A stretch of 64,000 bases of DNA from Streptomyces regalis (lineage in GTDB: Bacteria; Actinomycetota; Actinomycetes; Streptomycetales; Streptomycetaceae): NCBI RefSeq assembly GCF_001509475.1, contig NZ_LLZG01000364.1, positions 115,595-179,594 of the forward strand. Direction: 5' to 3'. Below the pieces are notes generated by a model. It did not search any database. It was not told the origin of the DNA and was given only the letters and a program-made list of their open reading frames with translations. Shown here piece after piece: positions 8,607 to 16,637 of this stretch. Position numbers and translations under genes: made by a program. Each line of letters opens with the position of its first letter. Position 1 is the stretch's first letter.

Positions 8607-9767
8607 TCAGTAGCCGAAGTCCTGCGTCCACCAGGGCCCGCCGGAGCCGAAGTGCACACCGACCCCCAGCGTCTTGAAGTCGCAGTTCAGGATGTTGGCC
8701 TTGTGGCCCGGGCTGTTCATCCAGGCGTCCATCACCGCGGCCGCGTCGGCCTGGCCGCGGGCTATGTTCTCGCCGCCGAGGTCGGTTATGCCCGCCTTCG
8801 CGGCCCGGTCCCACGGGGAGGCCCCGGTGGGGTCGGTGTGGTCGAAGAAGCCGCGCTCGGCCATGTCCTCGCTGAAGTCCTGGGCCAGATCGGCCAGTGA
8901 GCTGTTGGCGGCGACCGCGCTGCAGCCCACCTGGGCGCGCTCGTCGTTGACGAGGCTCAGCACCTCGGCCGCGGCGGCGGTCTCCGCGGACACCGTCACG
9001 GGGGCGCGGGTCTTCTCCTTCTCGGGCGCCTTCGTCGCCGTACGCGAAGGGGTTTCCTTCGGCTTCTGGCTGGGCGTGGCCGACGGCTTCTTCGACGGGG
9101 TCTTCGTCGGCGCGGCCGACGAGGTCGACGGGGACGGCGAGGCGGGCCGCTGGACGTCGCGGCTCGTCGAGCCGCCGTCGGCGTGGCTGTCGGCGCTGCC
9201 GGACGTGCCGCCCTGCTCGCTCGGGGCGTTGGTCGGGGTGTCGGCGGCCTGCACCTTGTCCGCGGCGCCCGAACCGCCGAGCTGGTAGTTTTCGATGCCG
9301 GGTATCGCGCCGGTGGTGACCGCGACCGTGCCCAGGGCGACCGCCGCGGAGACGCCGAGCAGCCCGGTCTTCACCGGAGCCACGGCCTTCTTCTTGCGGC
9401 GGCGGTGCGAGCCGCCCGCGGGCTGCCGGGAGCCGCCGGAGGGCGTGAAGCCGTCACTGCGGAGGACTGCGGTGGCCGCACCCGCGGCGGAGCCACTGCC
9501 GGATGCGGCGTCGCTCGGGAAGGTCGTGGGGCCGGTGATCCGGTCGTAGCCGTCGTCCGAGGCGAAGAGGTAGGCGTCGCTCTTCGCGTAGGCCTCGGCG
9601 TACGCCTCCGGATTCAGATACGGCGCGATGCCCATCTGTGTGGGGTGGTCGCCCGTGTGCGAGTCCCGCGGGGCGTGGCCCTCTGTATAGGAGCCGTCCG
9701 TATGTGTGACCCCCGTGGCGCGGCCCGTGGCGGCGCGGCCGGCGGCGGAGCGTCGGTGGCGTCCCAT
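8607..9767 (-). CDS. CAP/SCP-domain protein with N-terminal cytoplasmic region and membrane anchor
   Basis: 386 residues. The first 130 are hydrophilic and probably cytoplasmic (PYLNPEAYAEAYAKSDAYLF), ending in a basic RRRKKK. A single transmembrane segment follows at about 133-155 (TGLLGVSAAVALGTVAVTTG). A long S/T/P/K-rich linker then leads to a CAP/SCP domain at about 262-386. The CAP signatures are visible: FFDHTDPTG, GGENIARG, NSPGHKANIL and the C-terminal WWTQDFGY. CAP domains are extracellular; many bacterial ones have unknown substrates. Topology is inferred as cytoplasm-in, CAP-out, with the linker spanning the cell wall. It is divergent from acylphosphatase and convergent with 8270-8599. 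Confidence 0.88.
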   Translation of the reverse strand: MGRHRRSAAGRAATGRATGVTHTDGSYTEGHAPRDSHTGDHPTQMGIAPYLNPEAYAEAYAKSDAYLFASDDGYDRITGPTTFPSDAASGSGSAAGAATAVLRSDGFTPSGGSRQPAGGSHRRRKKKAVAPVKTGLLGVSAAVALGTVAVTTGAIPGIENYQLGGSGAADKVQAADTPTNAPSEQGGTSGSADSHADGGSTSRDVQRPASPSPSTSSAAPTKTPSKKPSATPSQKPKETPSRTATKAPEKEKTRAPVTVSAETAAAAEVLSLVNDERAQVGCSAVAANSSLADLAQDFSEDMAERGFFDHTDPTGASPWDRAAKAGITDLGGENIARGQADAAAVMDAWMNSPGHKANILNCDFKTLGVGVHFGSGGPWWTQDFGY

Positions 9768-9919
9768 GTTCTGGCCTTCCTCGTCCGTGCGGTCTCAACG
9801 TCCTCACAGAACTCACTCGATCGTGTGAGTTTCATATGGGATTCATTGGGTGGGGACGGTACCGCATGGCGCCGGAGGAGGAAGTGCCCGAAGAGACATT
9901 GGCCCGTTAGGTTGCACTC

Positions 9920-10201
9920 ATGAGCGAGGATGTACGGCTGGTCGCCTGGGTGCGTGGACGCGTACAAGGCGTGGGTTTTCGCTGGTTCACGCGGGCCAAG
10001 GCGCTCGAGATCGGCGGCCTGAGTGGTTTTGCTCTCAATTTGGACGACGGACGGGTCCAGGTCGTCGCGGAGGGGGCCCGGGACGGCTGCGAGGGGCTGC
10101 TGGACTGGCTCCAGGGTGACGACACGCCCGGGCATGTGGACGGTGTCACCGAGATCTGGGACACACCTCGCGGGGGTTACGACGGCTTCGCCATCCGCTG
10201 A
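9920..10201 (+). CDS. acyP: Acylphosphatase
   Basis: 93 residues, the usual size. Acylphosphatase hydrolyses carboxyl-phosphate bonds in small acyl phosphates. The phosphate-binding loop is [10 protein letters not shown] with the catalytic Arg, and the catalytic Asn is in [12 protein letters not shown]. Both signatures are intact. Start at ATG 9920. It precedes the leader region of the small coiled-coil gene and smc, a conserved neighbourhood in actinobacteria. Confidence 0.95.
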   Translation: MSEDVRLVAWVRGRVQGVGFRWFTRAKALEIGGLSGFALNLDDGRVQVVAEGARDGCEGLLDWLQGDDTPGHVDGVTEIWDTPRGGYDGFAIR

Positions 10202-10239
10202 GCCGGATCTGTAAAGCGGCCCCGGCACAAGCGGAGGGA

Positions 10240-10308
10240 CCTGCCACCGGCAACTGCCCCGAGCAGAAAGGAGCAGGTGGTTGCCAAGAACCCGGTTGCA
10301 GTGGCAGG
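10240..10308 (+). ncRNA. Candidate structured RNA element with two competing helices
   Basis: CCTGCCAC (10240-10247) pairs with GTGGCAGG (10301-10308), and GCAAC (10250-10254) continues that helix with GTTGC (10295-10299). The same GGCAAC can instead pair with GTTGCC at 10280-10285. Mutually exclusive pairings are typical of attenuators and riboswitches. I do not recognise a known family, and it lies over 270 bases before the next gene. A chance GC-rich fold remains possible. Confidence 0.35.
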
Positions 10309-10474
10309 CTCCGGCGGTAAGGATGATCGCCACGCCCTGAGGCCCCGCAGGAGTCGCCGCGCCGCCGCTTTCCGGCCGCGCGCCCCCGGGTTGCCCGCCA
10401 ATACGGGGCGTGATCGTGTTGACCGTCAAACTTTTTGGTGAGACGCTGAAAGCCCCGCGCACCTTAGCTGTTTG

Positions 10475-10570
10475 GCATGGCTGAACGGCAGCACAACTCC
10501 AGGCCTGCCAAGCAACCGCGGGTGCGAATCCCTCACGACCCACACCGCATCGGTCGGTCACTCAGTGTGG
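10475..10570 (+). promoter_or_regulatory. Leader with tRNA-like T-arm and hairpin touching the ribosome site
   Basis: The stretch contains TGGCTGAACGGCAGCAC, resembling a tRNA D-arm, then an anticodon-loop-like CTGCCAA, then GCGGGTGCGAATCCCTC, which is a T-arm with four of five pairs and one changed loop base. No matching acceptor 5' strand is present, so it is not a tRNA gene. Immediately after, CCACAC (10540-10545) pairs with GTGTGG (10565-10570), which overlaps the first bases of the GGAGGA ribosome site of the next gene. This may be a translational control leader. Confidence 0.3.
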
Positions 10571-10583
10571 AGGACCATCCATC

Positions 10584-10787
10584 ATGGCAAAGGCGCTTCT
10601 CGGTTACGTCGGCGGCTCCGACCCTCGACTCCTCGCCGAGATGCGACGGCTCCAGCAGCGTGTCCAGGACCTGGAATCCGAGCTCGGACGGATCCAGGCG
10701 GAGAACGACGCTCTGCAGGCTGCCGCTTCTCACGACAGGATCATGGAGAGCATCGACGCACACCAGGCGGAGCCTGCGCTCACCTGA
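10584..10787 (+). CDS. Small conserved coiled-coil protein
   Basis: 67 residues from ATG 10584 with a strong GGAGGA at 10569-10574. Residues about 16-50 form a clear leucine-heptad coiled coil (LLAEMRRLQQRVQDLESELG then RIQAENDALQ). There is no membrane segment. The gene is isolated: a long structured leader precedes it and an intrinsic terminator follows. Function unknown; a homotypic coil acting as an adaptor or bundling partner is the only inference. Its location next to smc suggests, but does not show, a chromosome-related role. Confidence 0.75.
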   Translation: MAKALLGYVGGSDPRLLAEMRRLQQRVQDLESELGRIQAENDALQAAASHDRIMESIDAHQAEPALT

Positions 10788-10888
10788 TCACTGCATCGCT
10801 CCACAACAGCACAAGCAGTGGTTGGGCGGCCCGTATCCAACCGCTAAGTAGTTGTCAGGCGACTGGTCCGCCAGCCGTCAGAAGTTGC

Positions 10889-10917
10889 AAGGGACGCTTC
10901 GGCGTCCCTTCTTTCTT
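10889..10917 (+). terminator. Intrinsic terminator after the small coiled-coil gene
   Basis: AAGGGACGC, loop TTCG, GCGTCCCTT: a perfect nine-pair stem followed by CTTTCTT. It ends the transcript of the 67-residue gene before smc. Confidence 0.85.
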
Positions 10918-11040
10918 GCTCCCGGCTTACTGCCCCGCGCATCCTTTCACCCTCTTTAACGTCTGGTGTGCCCTGCACGTTCATCGGTGAAACCGCGGGT
11001 TCATGGAGTGGGATACCAGCGGAAGGTAGAGTCCAGCGGC

Positions 11041-14000
11041 GTGCACCTCAAGGCCCTGACCCTCCGCGGGTTCAAGTCGTTCGCCTCGGCGACCACGCTC
11101 CGGTTCGAGCCGGGGATCACGTGCGTCGTCGGTCCGAACGGCTCGGGCAAGTCCAACGTCGTGGACGCGCTCAGCTGGGTCATGGGCGAGCAGGGTGCCA
11201 AGTCGCTGCGCGGCGGCAAGATGGAGGACGTCATCTTCGCCGGCACGACCGGCCGTCCGCCACTTGGCCGTGCCGAGGTTTCGCTGACCATCGACAACTC
11301 CGATGGCGCACTGCCCATCGAGTACTCCGAGGTCACCATCACTCGGATCATGTTCCGCAACGGCGGCAGCGAGTACCAGATCAACGGCGACACCTGCCGC
11401 CTCCTCGACATCCAGGAGCTCCTCTCCGACTCCGGCATCGGCCGCGAGATGCACGTCATCGTCGGCCAGGGCCAGCTCGACTCCGTCCTGCACGCCGACC
11501 CCATGGGCCGCCGCGCCTTCATCGAGGAGGCCGCAGGCGTCCTCAAGCACCGCAAGCGCAAGGAGAAGGCCCTTCGGAAACTGGACGCGATGCAGGCCAA
11601 CCTCGCGCGCGTGCAGGACCTGACGGACGAGCTGCGCCGGCAGTTGAAGCCGTTGGGCCGCCAGGCGGCGGTGGCGAGAAGGGCCGCCGTCATCCAGGCG
11701 GATCTGCGCGACGCCCGGCTCCGCCTCCTCGCCGACGATCTCGTACGGCTCCAGGAGGCGCTCCAGGCCGAGGTCGCCGACGAGGCCGCCCTGAAGGAGC
11801 GCAAGGAGTCCGCCGAGCAGGAGCTGAAGAAGGCGCTCCAGCGCGAGGCCCTCCTGGAGGACGAGGTACGGCAGCTCACGCCGCGGCTGCAGCGGGCCCA
11901 GCAGACCTGGTACGAGCTGTCCCAGCTCGCGGAGCGGGTGCGCGGCACGATCTCGCTGGCCGACGCGCGCGTGAAGAGCGCCACGTCCGCACCGCTGGAG
12001 GAACGCCGGGGCCGCGACCCCGAGGACATGGAGCGCGAGGCCGCCCGGATCCGCGAGCAGGAGGCCGAGCTCGAAGCGGCCCTGGAGGCGGCCGAGCGGG
12101 CCCTTGAGGACACGGTCGCCCACCGTGCCGAACTGGAACGTGAGCTCACGCAGGAAGAACGGCGCCTGAAGGACGTCGCCCGCGCCATCGCGGACCGCCG
12201 CGAGGGCCTCGCCCGGCTGAACGGCCAGGTCAACGCGGCCCGTTCGCGTGCCGCCTCCGCCCAGGCCGAGATCGACCGCCTGGCCGCTGCCCGCGACGAG
12301 GCCCAGGAGCGGGCCTTCGCCGCGCAGGAGGAGTACGAGGCCCTGAAAGCCGAGGTCGACGGCCTGGACGCCGGCGACGCGGAACTCGCCGAGCAGCACG
12401 AGGCGGCGAAGCAGCAGCTCACGGAGGCGGAGGCCGCCCTGTCCGCGGCCCGCGAGGCGGCCACCGCGGCGGAACGGGGGCGCGCCGCGACCCAGGCCCG
12501 CCACGAGGCGCTGGCGCTGGGGCTGCGGCGCAAGGACGGCACGGGCGCGCTGCTGGGTGCGAAGGACCGTCTCACGGGGCTGCTGGGCCCGGCCGCGGAA
12601 CTGCTGACGGTGACGCCCGGGTACGAGGTGCCACTGGCGGCCGCCTTCGGCGCAGCGGCGGATGCCCTGGCGGTCACCTCACCGTCGGCCGCGGCAGACG
12701 CGATCAGACTCCTGCGCAAGCAGGACGGTGGACGGGCGTCGCTGCTGCTGGCGGGAGCACCGCAGGACACCGGTGCGGCAGCCGACCCCAGGGGCGCGGG
12801 GCTGTATCAATATGCGGCTCCGCCGCGGGGCGCGACAAGCCACGATGAACCCGCAGACGCCCGGCATCCTCACGCGGCACATTTCGTCCGCGGCCCCTCC
12901 GAGCTCATGCCGTCCGTACGCCGTCTCCTGCGCGGCATCGTCGTCGTCGGCACCCTCGAAGACGCCGAAGACCTCGTCTATACCCACCCCGACCTCATCG
13001 CCGTCACCGCCGAAGGCGACCTGCTGGGCGCGCACTTCGCGCACGGGGGGTCCGCCGGGGCGCCCAGTCTGCTCGAAGTGCAGGCCTCCGTGGACGAGGC
13101 CGCTGCCGAGCTGGAAGAGCTGGCCGTCCGGTGTGAGGAGCTGGCCGGGGCACAGCATGCGGCGGGTGAGCGGCGCAAGGAGTGTGCCGGGCTCGTGGAG
13201 GCACTGGGGGAGCGGCGCCGGGCGGCCGACCGGGAGAAGTCGGCGGTCGCCCAGCAGCTCGGCCGGCTCGCAGGCCAGGCAAGGGGCGCCGCGGGCGAAG
13301 CGGAGCGCTCCGTCGCCGCCGCAGCGCGGGCCCAGGACGCCCTCGACAAGGCCCTCCAGGAGGTCGAGGAGCTGGCCGAACGGCTGGCCGTCGCCGAGGA
13401 GATGCCGGTCGAGGAGGAACCCGACACGTCGGTACGGGACCGTCTCGCCGCCGACGGCGCCAACGCGCGCCAGACCGAGATGGAGGCGCGCCTCCAGGTC
13501 CGTACGCACGAAGAACGTGTCAAGGGACTCGCCGGCCGCGCCGACTCCCTCGACCGCGCCGCCCGAGCGGAGCGAGAGGCACGCGCGCGTGCCGAGCAGC
13601 GGCGGGCGAGGCTGCGCCACGAGGCGGCCGTCGCCGAAGCCGTCGCCTCCGGCGCGCGCCAACTCCTCGCGCACGTCGAGGTCTCCCTCGCCCGCGCCGA
13701 CGAGGAGCGCACCGCCGCCGAAGCCGCGAAGGCGCGGCGTGAGCAGGAGCTGGCCGCCGCCCGCACCGCAGGCCGCGACCTCAAGGGCGAACTCGACAAG
13801 CTGACCGACTCCGTCCACCGTGGCGAAGTCCTCGGCGCCGAGAAGCGGATGCGGATCGAGCAGCTGGAGACCAAGGCGCTGGAGGAACTGGGCGTCGAGC
13901 CGGCCGGGCTCGTCTCCGAGTATGGCCCCCACCAGCTCGTACCGCCCTCCCTGGCCGCCGAGGGCGAGCAGCTCCCCGAGGACCCCGAGCACCCCCGCAA

Positions 14001-14664
14001 CCAGCCCAAGCCCTTCGTCCGGGGCGAACAGGAGAAGCGGCTCAAGTCCGCCGAGCGCGCCTACCAGCAGCTCGGCAAGGTCAACCCGCTCGCGCTGGAG
14101 GAGTTCGCGGCGCTGGAGGAACGGCACAAGTTCCTCAGCGAGCAGCTCGAGGACCTGAAGAAGACCCGAGCCGACCTGCTCCAGGTCGTCAAGGAGGTCG
14201 ACGAGCGCGTCGAGCAGGTCTTCACCGAGGCCTACCGGGACACGGCCCGGGAGTTCGAGGGCGTCTTCAGCCGGCTCTTCCCCGGTGGCGAGGGGCGGCT
14301 GATCCTGACCGATCCCGACAACATGCTCACCACGGGTGTCGACGTCGAGGCACGTCCCCCCGGCAAGAAGGTCAAGCGGCTGTCGCTGCTCTCGGGTGGT
14401 GAGCGCTCACTCACCGCCGTTGCCCTGCTGGTGTCGATCTTCAAGGCCCGGCCGAGCCCGTTCTACGTCATGGACGAGGTCGAGGCCGCCCTCGACGACA
14501 CCAACCTGCAGCGGCTGATCCGCATCATGCAGGAGCTGCAGGAAGCCTCGCAGCTGATCGTGATCACCCACCAGAAGCGCACGATGGAGGTCGCCGACGC
14601 GCTGTACGGCGTCTCCATGCAGGGCGACGGGGTGTCCAAGGTCATCAGCCAGCGACTGCGCTGA
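11041..14664 (+). CDS. smc: Chromosome segregation protein SMC (condensin ATPase)
   Basis: SMC dimers compact and organise chromosomes, working with ScpA and ScpB. The start chosen is GTG 11041 (MHLKALTLRGFKSFASATTL), giving 1207 residues; upstream in-frame starts lack family sequence. The N-terminal ATPase half has Walker A GPNGSGKSN at residues 31-39. Two long coiled-coil arms flank a hinge at about 500-680. The C-terminal head has the signature LSGGERS and Walker B FYVMDEVEAALDD. A dispersed intergenic-type repeat (12789-12843) is translated in frame within the hinge region, at about residues 583-601, adding sequence such as GAGLYQYAAPPRGATSH. The frame is preserved and the rest of the hinge is intact, so the protein is probably functional. 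Confidence 0.96.
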   Translation: MHLKALTLRGFKSFASATTLRFEPGITCVVGPNGSGKSNVVDALSWVMGEQGAKSLRGGKMEDVIFAGTTGRPPLGRAEVSLTIDNSDGALPIEYSEVTITRIMFRNGGSEYQINGDTCRLLDIQELLSDSGIGREMHVIVGQGQLDSVLHADPMGRRAFIEEAAGVLKHRKRKEKALRKLDAMQANLARVQDLTDELRRQLKPLGRQAAVARRAAVIQADLRDARLRLLADDLVRLQEALQAEVADEAALKERKESAEQELKKALQREALLEDEVRQLTPRLQRAQQTWYELSQLAERVRGTISLADARVKSATSAPLEERRGRDPEDMEREAARIREQEAELEAALEAAERALEDTVAHRAELERELTQEERRLKDVARAIADRREGLARLNGQVNAARSRAASAQAEIDRLAAARDEAQERAFAAQEEYEALKAEVDGLDAGDAELAEQHEAAKQQLTEAEAALSAAREAATAAERGRAATQARHEALALGLRRKDGTGALLGAKDRLTGLLGPAAELLTVTPGYEVPLAAAFGAAADALAVTSPSAAADAIRLLRKQDGGRASLLLAGAPQDTGAAADPRGAGLYQYAAPPRGATSHDEPADARHPHAAHFVRGPSELMPSVRRLLRGIVVVGTLEDAEDLVYTHPDLIAVTAEGDLLGAHFAHGGSAGAPSLLEVQASVDEAAAELEELAVRCEELAGAQHAAGERRKECAGLVEALGERRRAADREKSAVAQQLGRLAGQARGAAGEAERSVAAAARAQDALDKALQEVEELAERLAVAEEMPVEEEPDTSVRDRLAADGANARQTEMEARLQVRTHEERVKGLAGRADSLDRAARAEREARARAEQRRARLRHEAAVAEAVASGARQLLAHVEVSLARADEERTAAEAAKARREQELAAARTAGRDLKGELDKLTDSVHRGEVLGAEKRMRIEQLETKALEELGVEPAGLVSEYGPHQLVPPSLAAEGEQLPEDPEHPRNQPKPFVRGEQEKRLKSAERAYQQLGKVNPLALEEFAALEERHKFLSEQLEDLKKTRADLLQVVKEVDERVEQVFTEAYRDTAREFEGVFSRLFPGGEGRLILTDPDNMLTTGVDVEARPPGKKVKRLSLLSGGERSLTAVALLVSIFKARPSPFYVMDEVEAALDDTNLQRLIRIMQELQEASQLIVITHQKRTMEVADALYGVSMQGDGVSKVISQRLR
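12789..12843 (+). repeat. Dispersed repeat, copy B, inside smc
   Basis: This segment, from CAGGGGCGCGGGGCTGTATC to GCGACAAGCCAC, matches copy A at 2123-2180 with small indels. It is translated in the smc frame in the variable part of the hinge, between the conserved GGRASLLLAG and VRRLLRGIVVVGTLEDAEDL blocks. Confidence 0.85.
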
Positions 14665-14740
14665 CGCACACTCCCTGTTTCATTCAAGAATTGAACACAT
14701 TCCCATCACCTCTGGTCTCCAAGGTCACACATACCTCCTC

Positions 14741-14768
14741 TTGACTTCGAAACTTGAAGACATAGGTT
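14741..14768 (+). promoter_or_regulatory. Candidate glcP promoter
   Basis: TTGACT at 14741-14746 and TAGGTT at 14763-14768 are separated by 16 bases and lie about 57 bases before the start. An inverted repeat TTCAA-GAA-TTGAA at 14683-14695 and further CTTGAA-like words around the -35 box may be regulator sites. Confidence 0.6.
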
Positions 14769-14824
14769 GGGCGACGTTGCTTTTGCCTTCACCCGGCAGC
14801 GTTGCCGGTGCCCGAGGAGTACAC

Positions 14825-16240
14825 GTGACCAGCACAGCGCAGGCACCCACGTCAGGAGCCAGGACGGCGCACCCCGAGCATCTCGGGCACGTCGTCTTCA
14901 TCACCGCGGCGGCCGCCATGGGCGGCTTCCTCTTCGGCTACGACAGCTCCGTCATCAACGGAGCCAACGGCGGCATCCAGGCCCGGTTCGACCTCAGCTC
15001 CGGCGTCACCGGGACCGTCGCCGCCAGCGCCCTGCTCGGTAGTGCCGTGGGCGCCGCGATCGCCGGCCGCATAGCCGACCGCATCGGCCGCATCCGCGTC
15101 ATGCAGATCGCGGCGGTGCTGTTCGCCGTGAGTGCCGTCGGTTCCGGCCTCCCGTTCGCCGCGTGGGACCTCGCCGCCTGGCGTGTCCTCGGCGGCATCG
15201 CCATCGGCATGGCCTCGGTCATCGGCCCGGCCTACATCGCCGAGGTCGCCCCGCCCGCCTACCGCGGCCGGCTCGCCTCGTTCCAGCAGGCCGCCATCGT
15301 CATCGGCATCGCCGTCTCCCAGCTCGTCAACTGGGCCATCCTCAACATGGCCGACGGCGAGGAGCGCGGGACGGTCGCGGGCCTGGAGGCCTGGCAGTGG
15401 ATGCTCGGCGTGATGCTCGTACCCGCCGTGATCTACGGCCTGCTGTCCTTCGCCATCCCCGAGTCCCCGCGCTATCTGATCAGCGTCGGCCGCATCGACG
15501 ACGCCAAGAAGGTGCTCGCCGACGTCGAGGGCGGCACCGACCTGGACGGCCGGGTCGCCGAGATCGACCAGGCCATGCGCAGCGACCACAAGTCCACGTT
15601 CCGGGACCTGCTGGGCGGCCGGTTCGGTCTGCTGCCGATCGTGTGGATCGGTATCGGCCTGTCCGTCTTCCAGCAGCTGGTCGGCATCAACGTCATCTTC
15701 TACTACTCGAACCTGCTGTGGCAGTCCGTGGGCGTCGACCCGTCGAGCTCGTTCTTCTACTCGTTCGAGACCTCGATCATCAACATCATCGGCACCGTGA
15801 TCGCGATGATCTTCGTCGACCGCATCGGCCGCAAGCCGCTCGCCCTCATCGGCTCCGTCGGCATGGGCATCGCGCTCGCGGCGGCCGCCTGGGCCTTCTC
15901 CTTCCAGAACGGCAACGACCCGCTGCCGACCGCGCAGGGCTACGTGGCGCTGATCGCCGCCAACGCGTTCGTTCTCTTCTTCGCCCTGTCCTGGGGCGTG
16001 GTCGTCTGGGTCATGCTCGGTGAGGTCTTCCCGAACAAGATCCGCGCCGCCGCCCTGGGTGTGGCCGCCTCGGCCCAGTGGATCGCCAACTGGGTGATCA
16101 CGATCACCTTCCCGGACCTGTCGGACTGGAACCTGTCGCTCACCTACGTCATGTACGCGGTGTTCGCCTTCCTCTCCATCCCCTTCATCCTCAAGTTCGT
16201 GCCCGAGACCAAGGGCAAGAAGCTGGAGGACATGGGCTGA
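14825..16240 (+). CDS. glcP: Glucose permease, MFS sugar porter family
   Basis: 471 residues from GTG 14825 with GAGGAG upstream; the longer open frame to 14741 covers the promoter. Twelve hydrophobic segments are apparent. Sugar-porter signatures are present: GRIADRIGRIRVM between helices 2 and 3, PESPRYL after helix 6, QQLVGINVIFYY in helix 7, DRIGRKPLALIG, and the terminal PETKGKKLEDM. It is closest to the Streptomyces GlcP glucose/H+ symporters, which take up glucose for phosphorylation by glucose kinase. Substrate is inferred from family and from its position beside smc-ftsY. A 17-pair terminator hairpin follows. Confidence 0.9.
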   Translation: MTSTAQAPTSGARTAHPEHLGHVVFITAAAAMGGFLFGYDSSVINGANGGIQARFDLSSGVTGTVAASALLGSAVGAAIAGRIADRIGRIRVMQIAAVLFAVSAVGSGLPFAAWDLAAWRVLGGIAIGMASVIGPAYIAEVAPPAYRGRLASFQQAAIVIGIAVSQLVNWAILNMADGEERGTVAGLEAWQWMLGVMLVPAVIYGLLSFAIPESPRYLISVGRIDDAKKVLADVEGGTDLDGRVAEIDQAMRSDHKSTFRDLLGGRFGLLPIVWIGIGLSVFQQLVGINVIFYYSNLLWQSVGVDPSSSFFYSFETSIINIIGTVIAMIFVDRIGRKPLALIGSVGMGIALAAAAWAFSFQNGNDPLPTAQGYVALIAANAFVLFFALSWGVVVWVMLGEVFPNKIRAAALGVAASAQWIANWVITITFPDLSDWNLSLTYVMYAVFAFLSIPFILKFVPETKGKKLEDMG

Positions 16241-16299
16241 CCGGCCCCCGAACTCGGGGAGAAGGGCCAAGTCCCCGCTGCCCCTCTCCCCGTAACCCG

Positions 16300-16340
16300 C
16301 CGCCGCCCCGGCTCGGCCACTGCCCGAGCCGGGGCGGCGG
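16300..16340. terminator. Bidirectional terminator hairpin after glcP
   Basis: A perfect 17-pair stem (CCGCCGCCCCGGCTCGG with its complement at 16324-16340) around a seven-base loop lies between glcP and the convergent small gene. There is no long U tract, as is common in Streptomyces terminators. Confidence 0.75.
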
Positions 16341-16350
16341 TTCTCGTACG

Positions 16351-16584
16351 TCACCAGATATCGACCGTCCGCGGGTGCTTGGCGCCCTGCGCGATCGCGT
16401 CGAGATGGGCGCGCAGCAGGGCGACCTCGCGCAGGAACTCCGGCACCTCCCCGGCCTCCACCGCCAGGTCCCGCTCGGCCAGTACGGGCAGGAAGCGCGC
16501 ACCCAGCGCGCGCACGAACTGCGATCCCCACACGGTCCTACGCCAGGACTCGAAGCCGCCGGACTGATAGACGTCGTCCGGCAC
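16351..16584 (-). CDS. Small hypothetical protein
   Basis: 77 residues if it starts at the GTG complementary to 16582-16584 (MPDDVYQSGGFESWRRTVWG). The sequence is arginine- and leucine-rich and helical (FVRALGARFLPVLAERDLAV, EFLREVALLRAHLDAIAQ). No motif is recognised. The long antisense open frame in the same phase toward 18471 is a shadow of ftsY and is not part of this gene. It sits 53 bases downstream of the luciferase-like gene on the same strand and may be cotranscribed. Ribosome site is weak, so the start is uncertain. Confidence 0.55.
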   Translation of the reverse strand: MPDDVYQSGGFESWRRTVWGSQFVRALGARFLPVLAERDLAVEAGEVPEFLREVALLRAHLDAIAQGAKHPRTVDIW

Positions 16585-16637
16585 GTTCCCAGTGGATAAG
16601 CCGCCGCCCGGCCAGGGCCATCGAATATCCGCGCGCG

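Noticed and set aside
10240..10308. SRP RNA (ffs), because of AGAAAGGAGCAG resembling the GGAAGGAAGCAG loop
   Set aside because: The conserved tetraloop and flanking asymmetric loop of SRP RNA do not match.
10475..10550. A tRNA gene upstream of the small coiled-coil gene
   Set aside because: D- and T-arm-like pieces are present but there is no 5' acceptor strand, the anticodon stem fails, and the T-loop has a changed invariant base.
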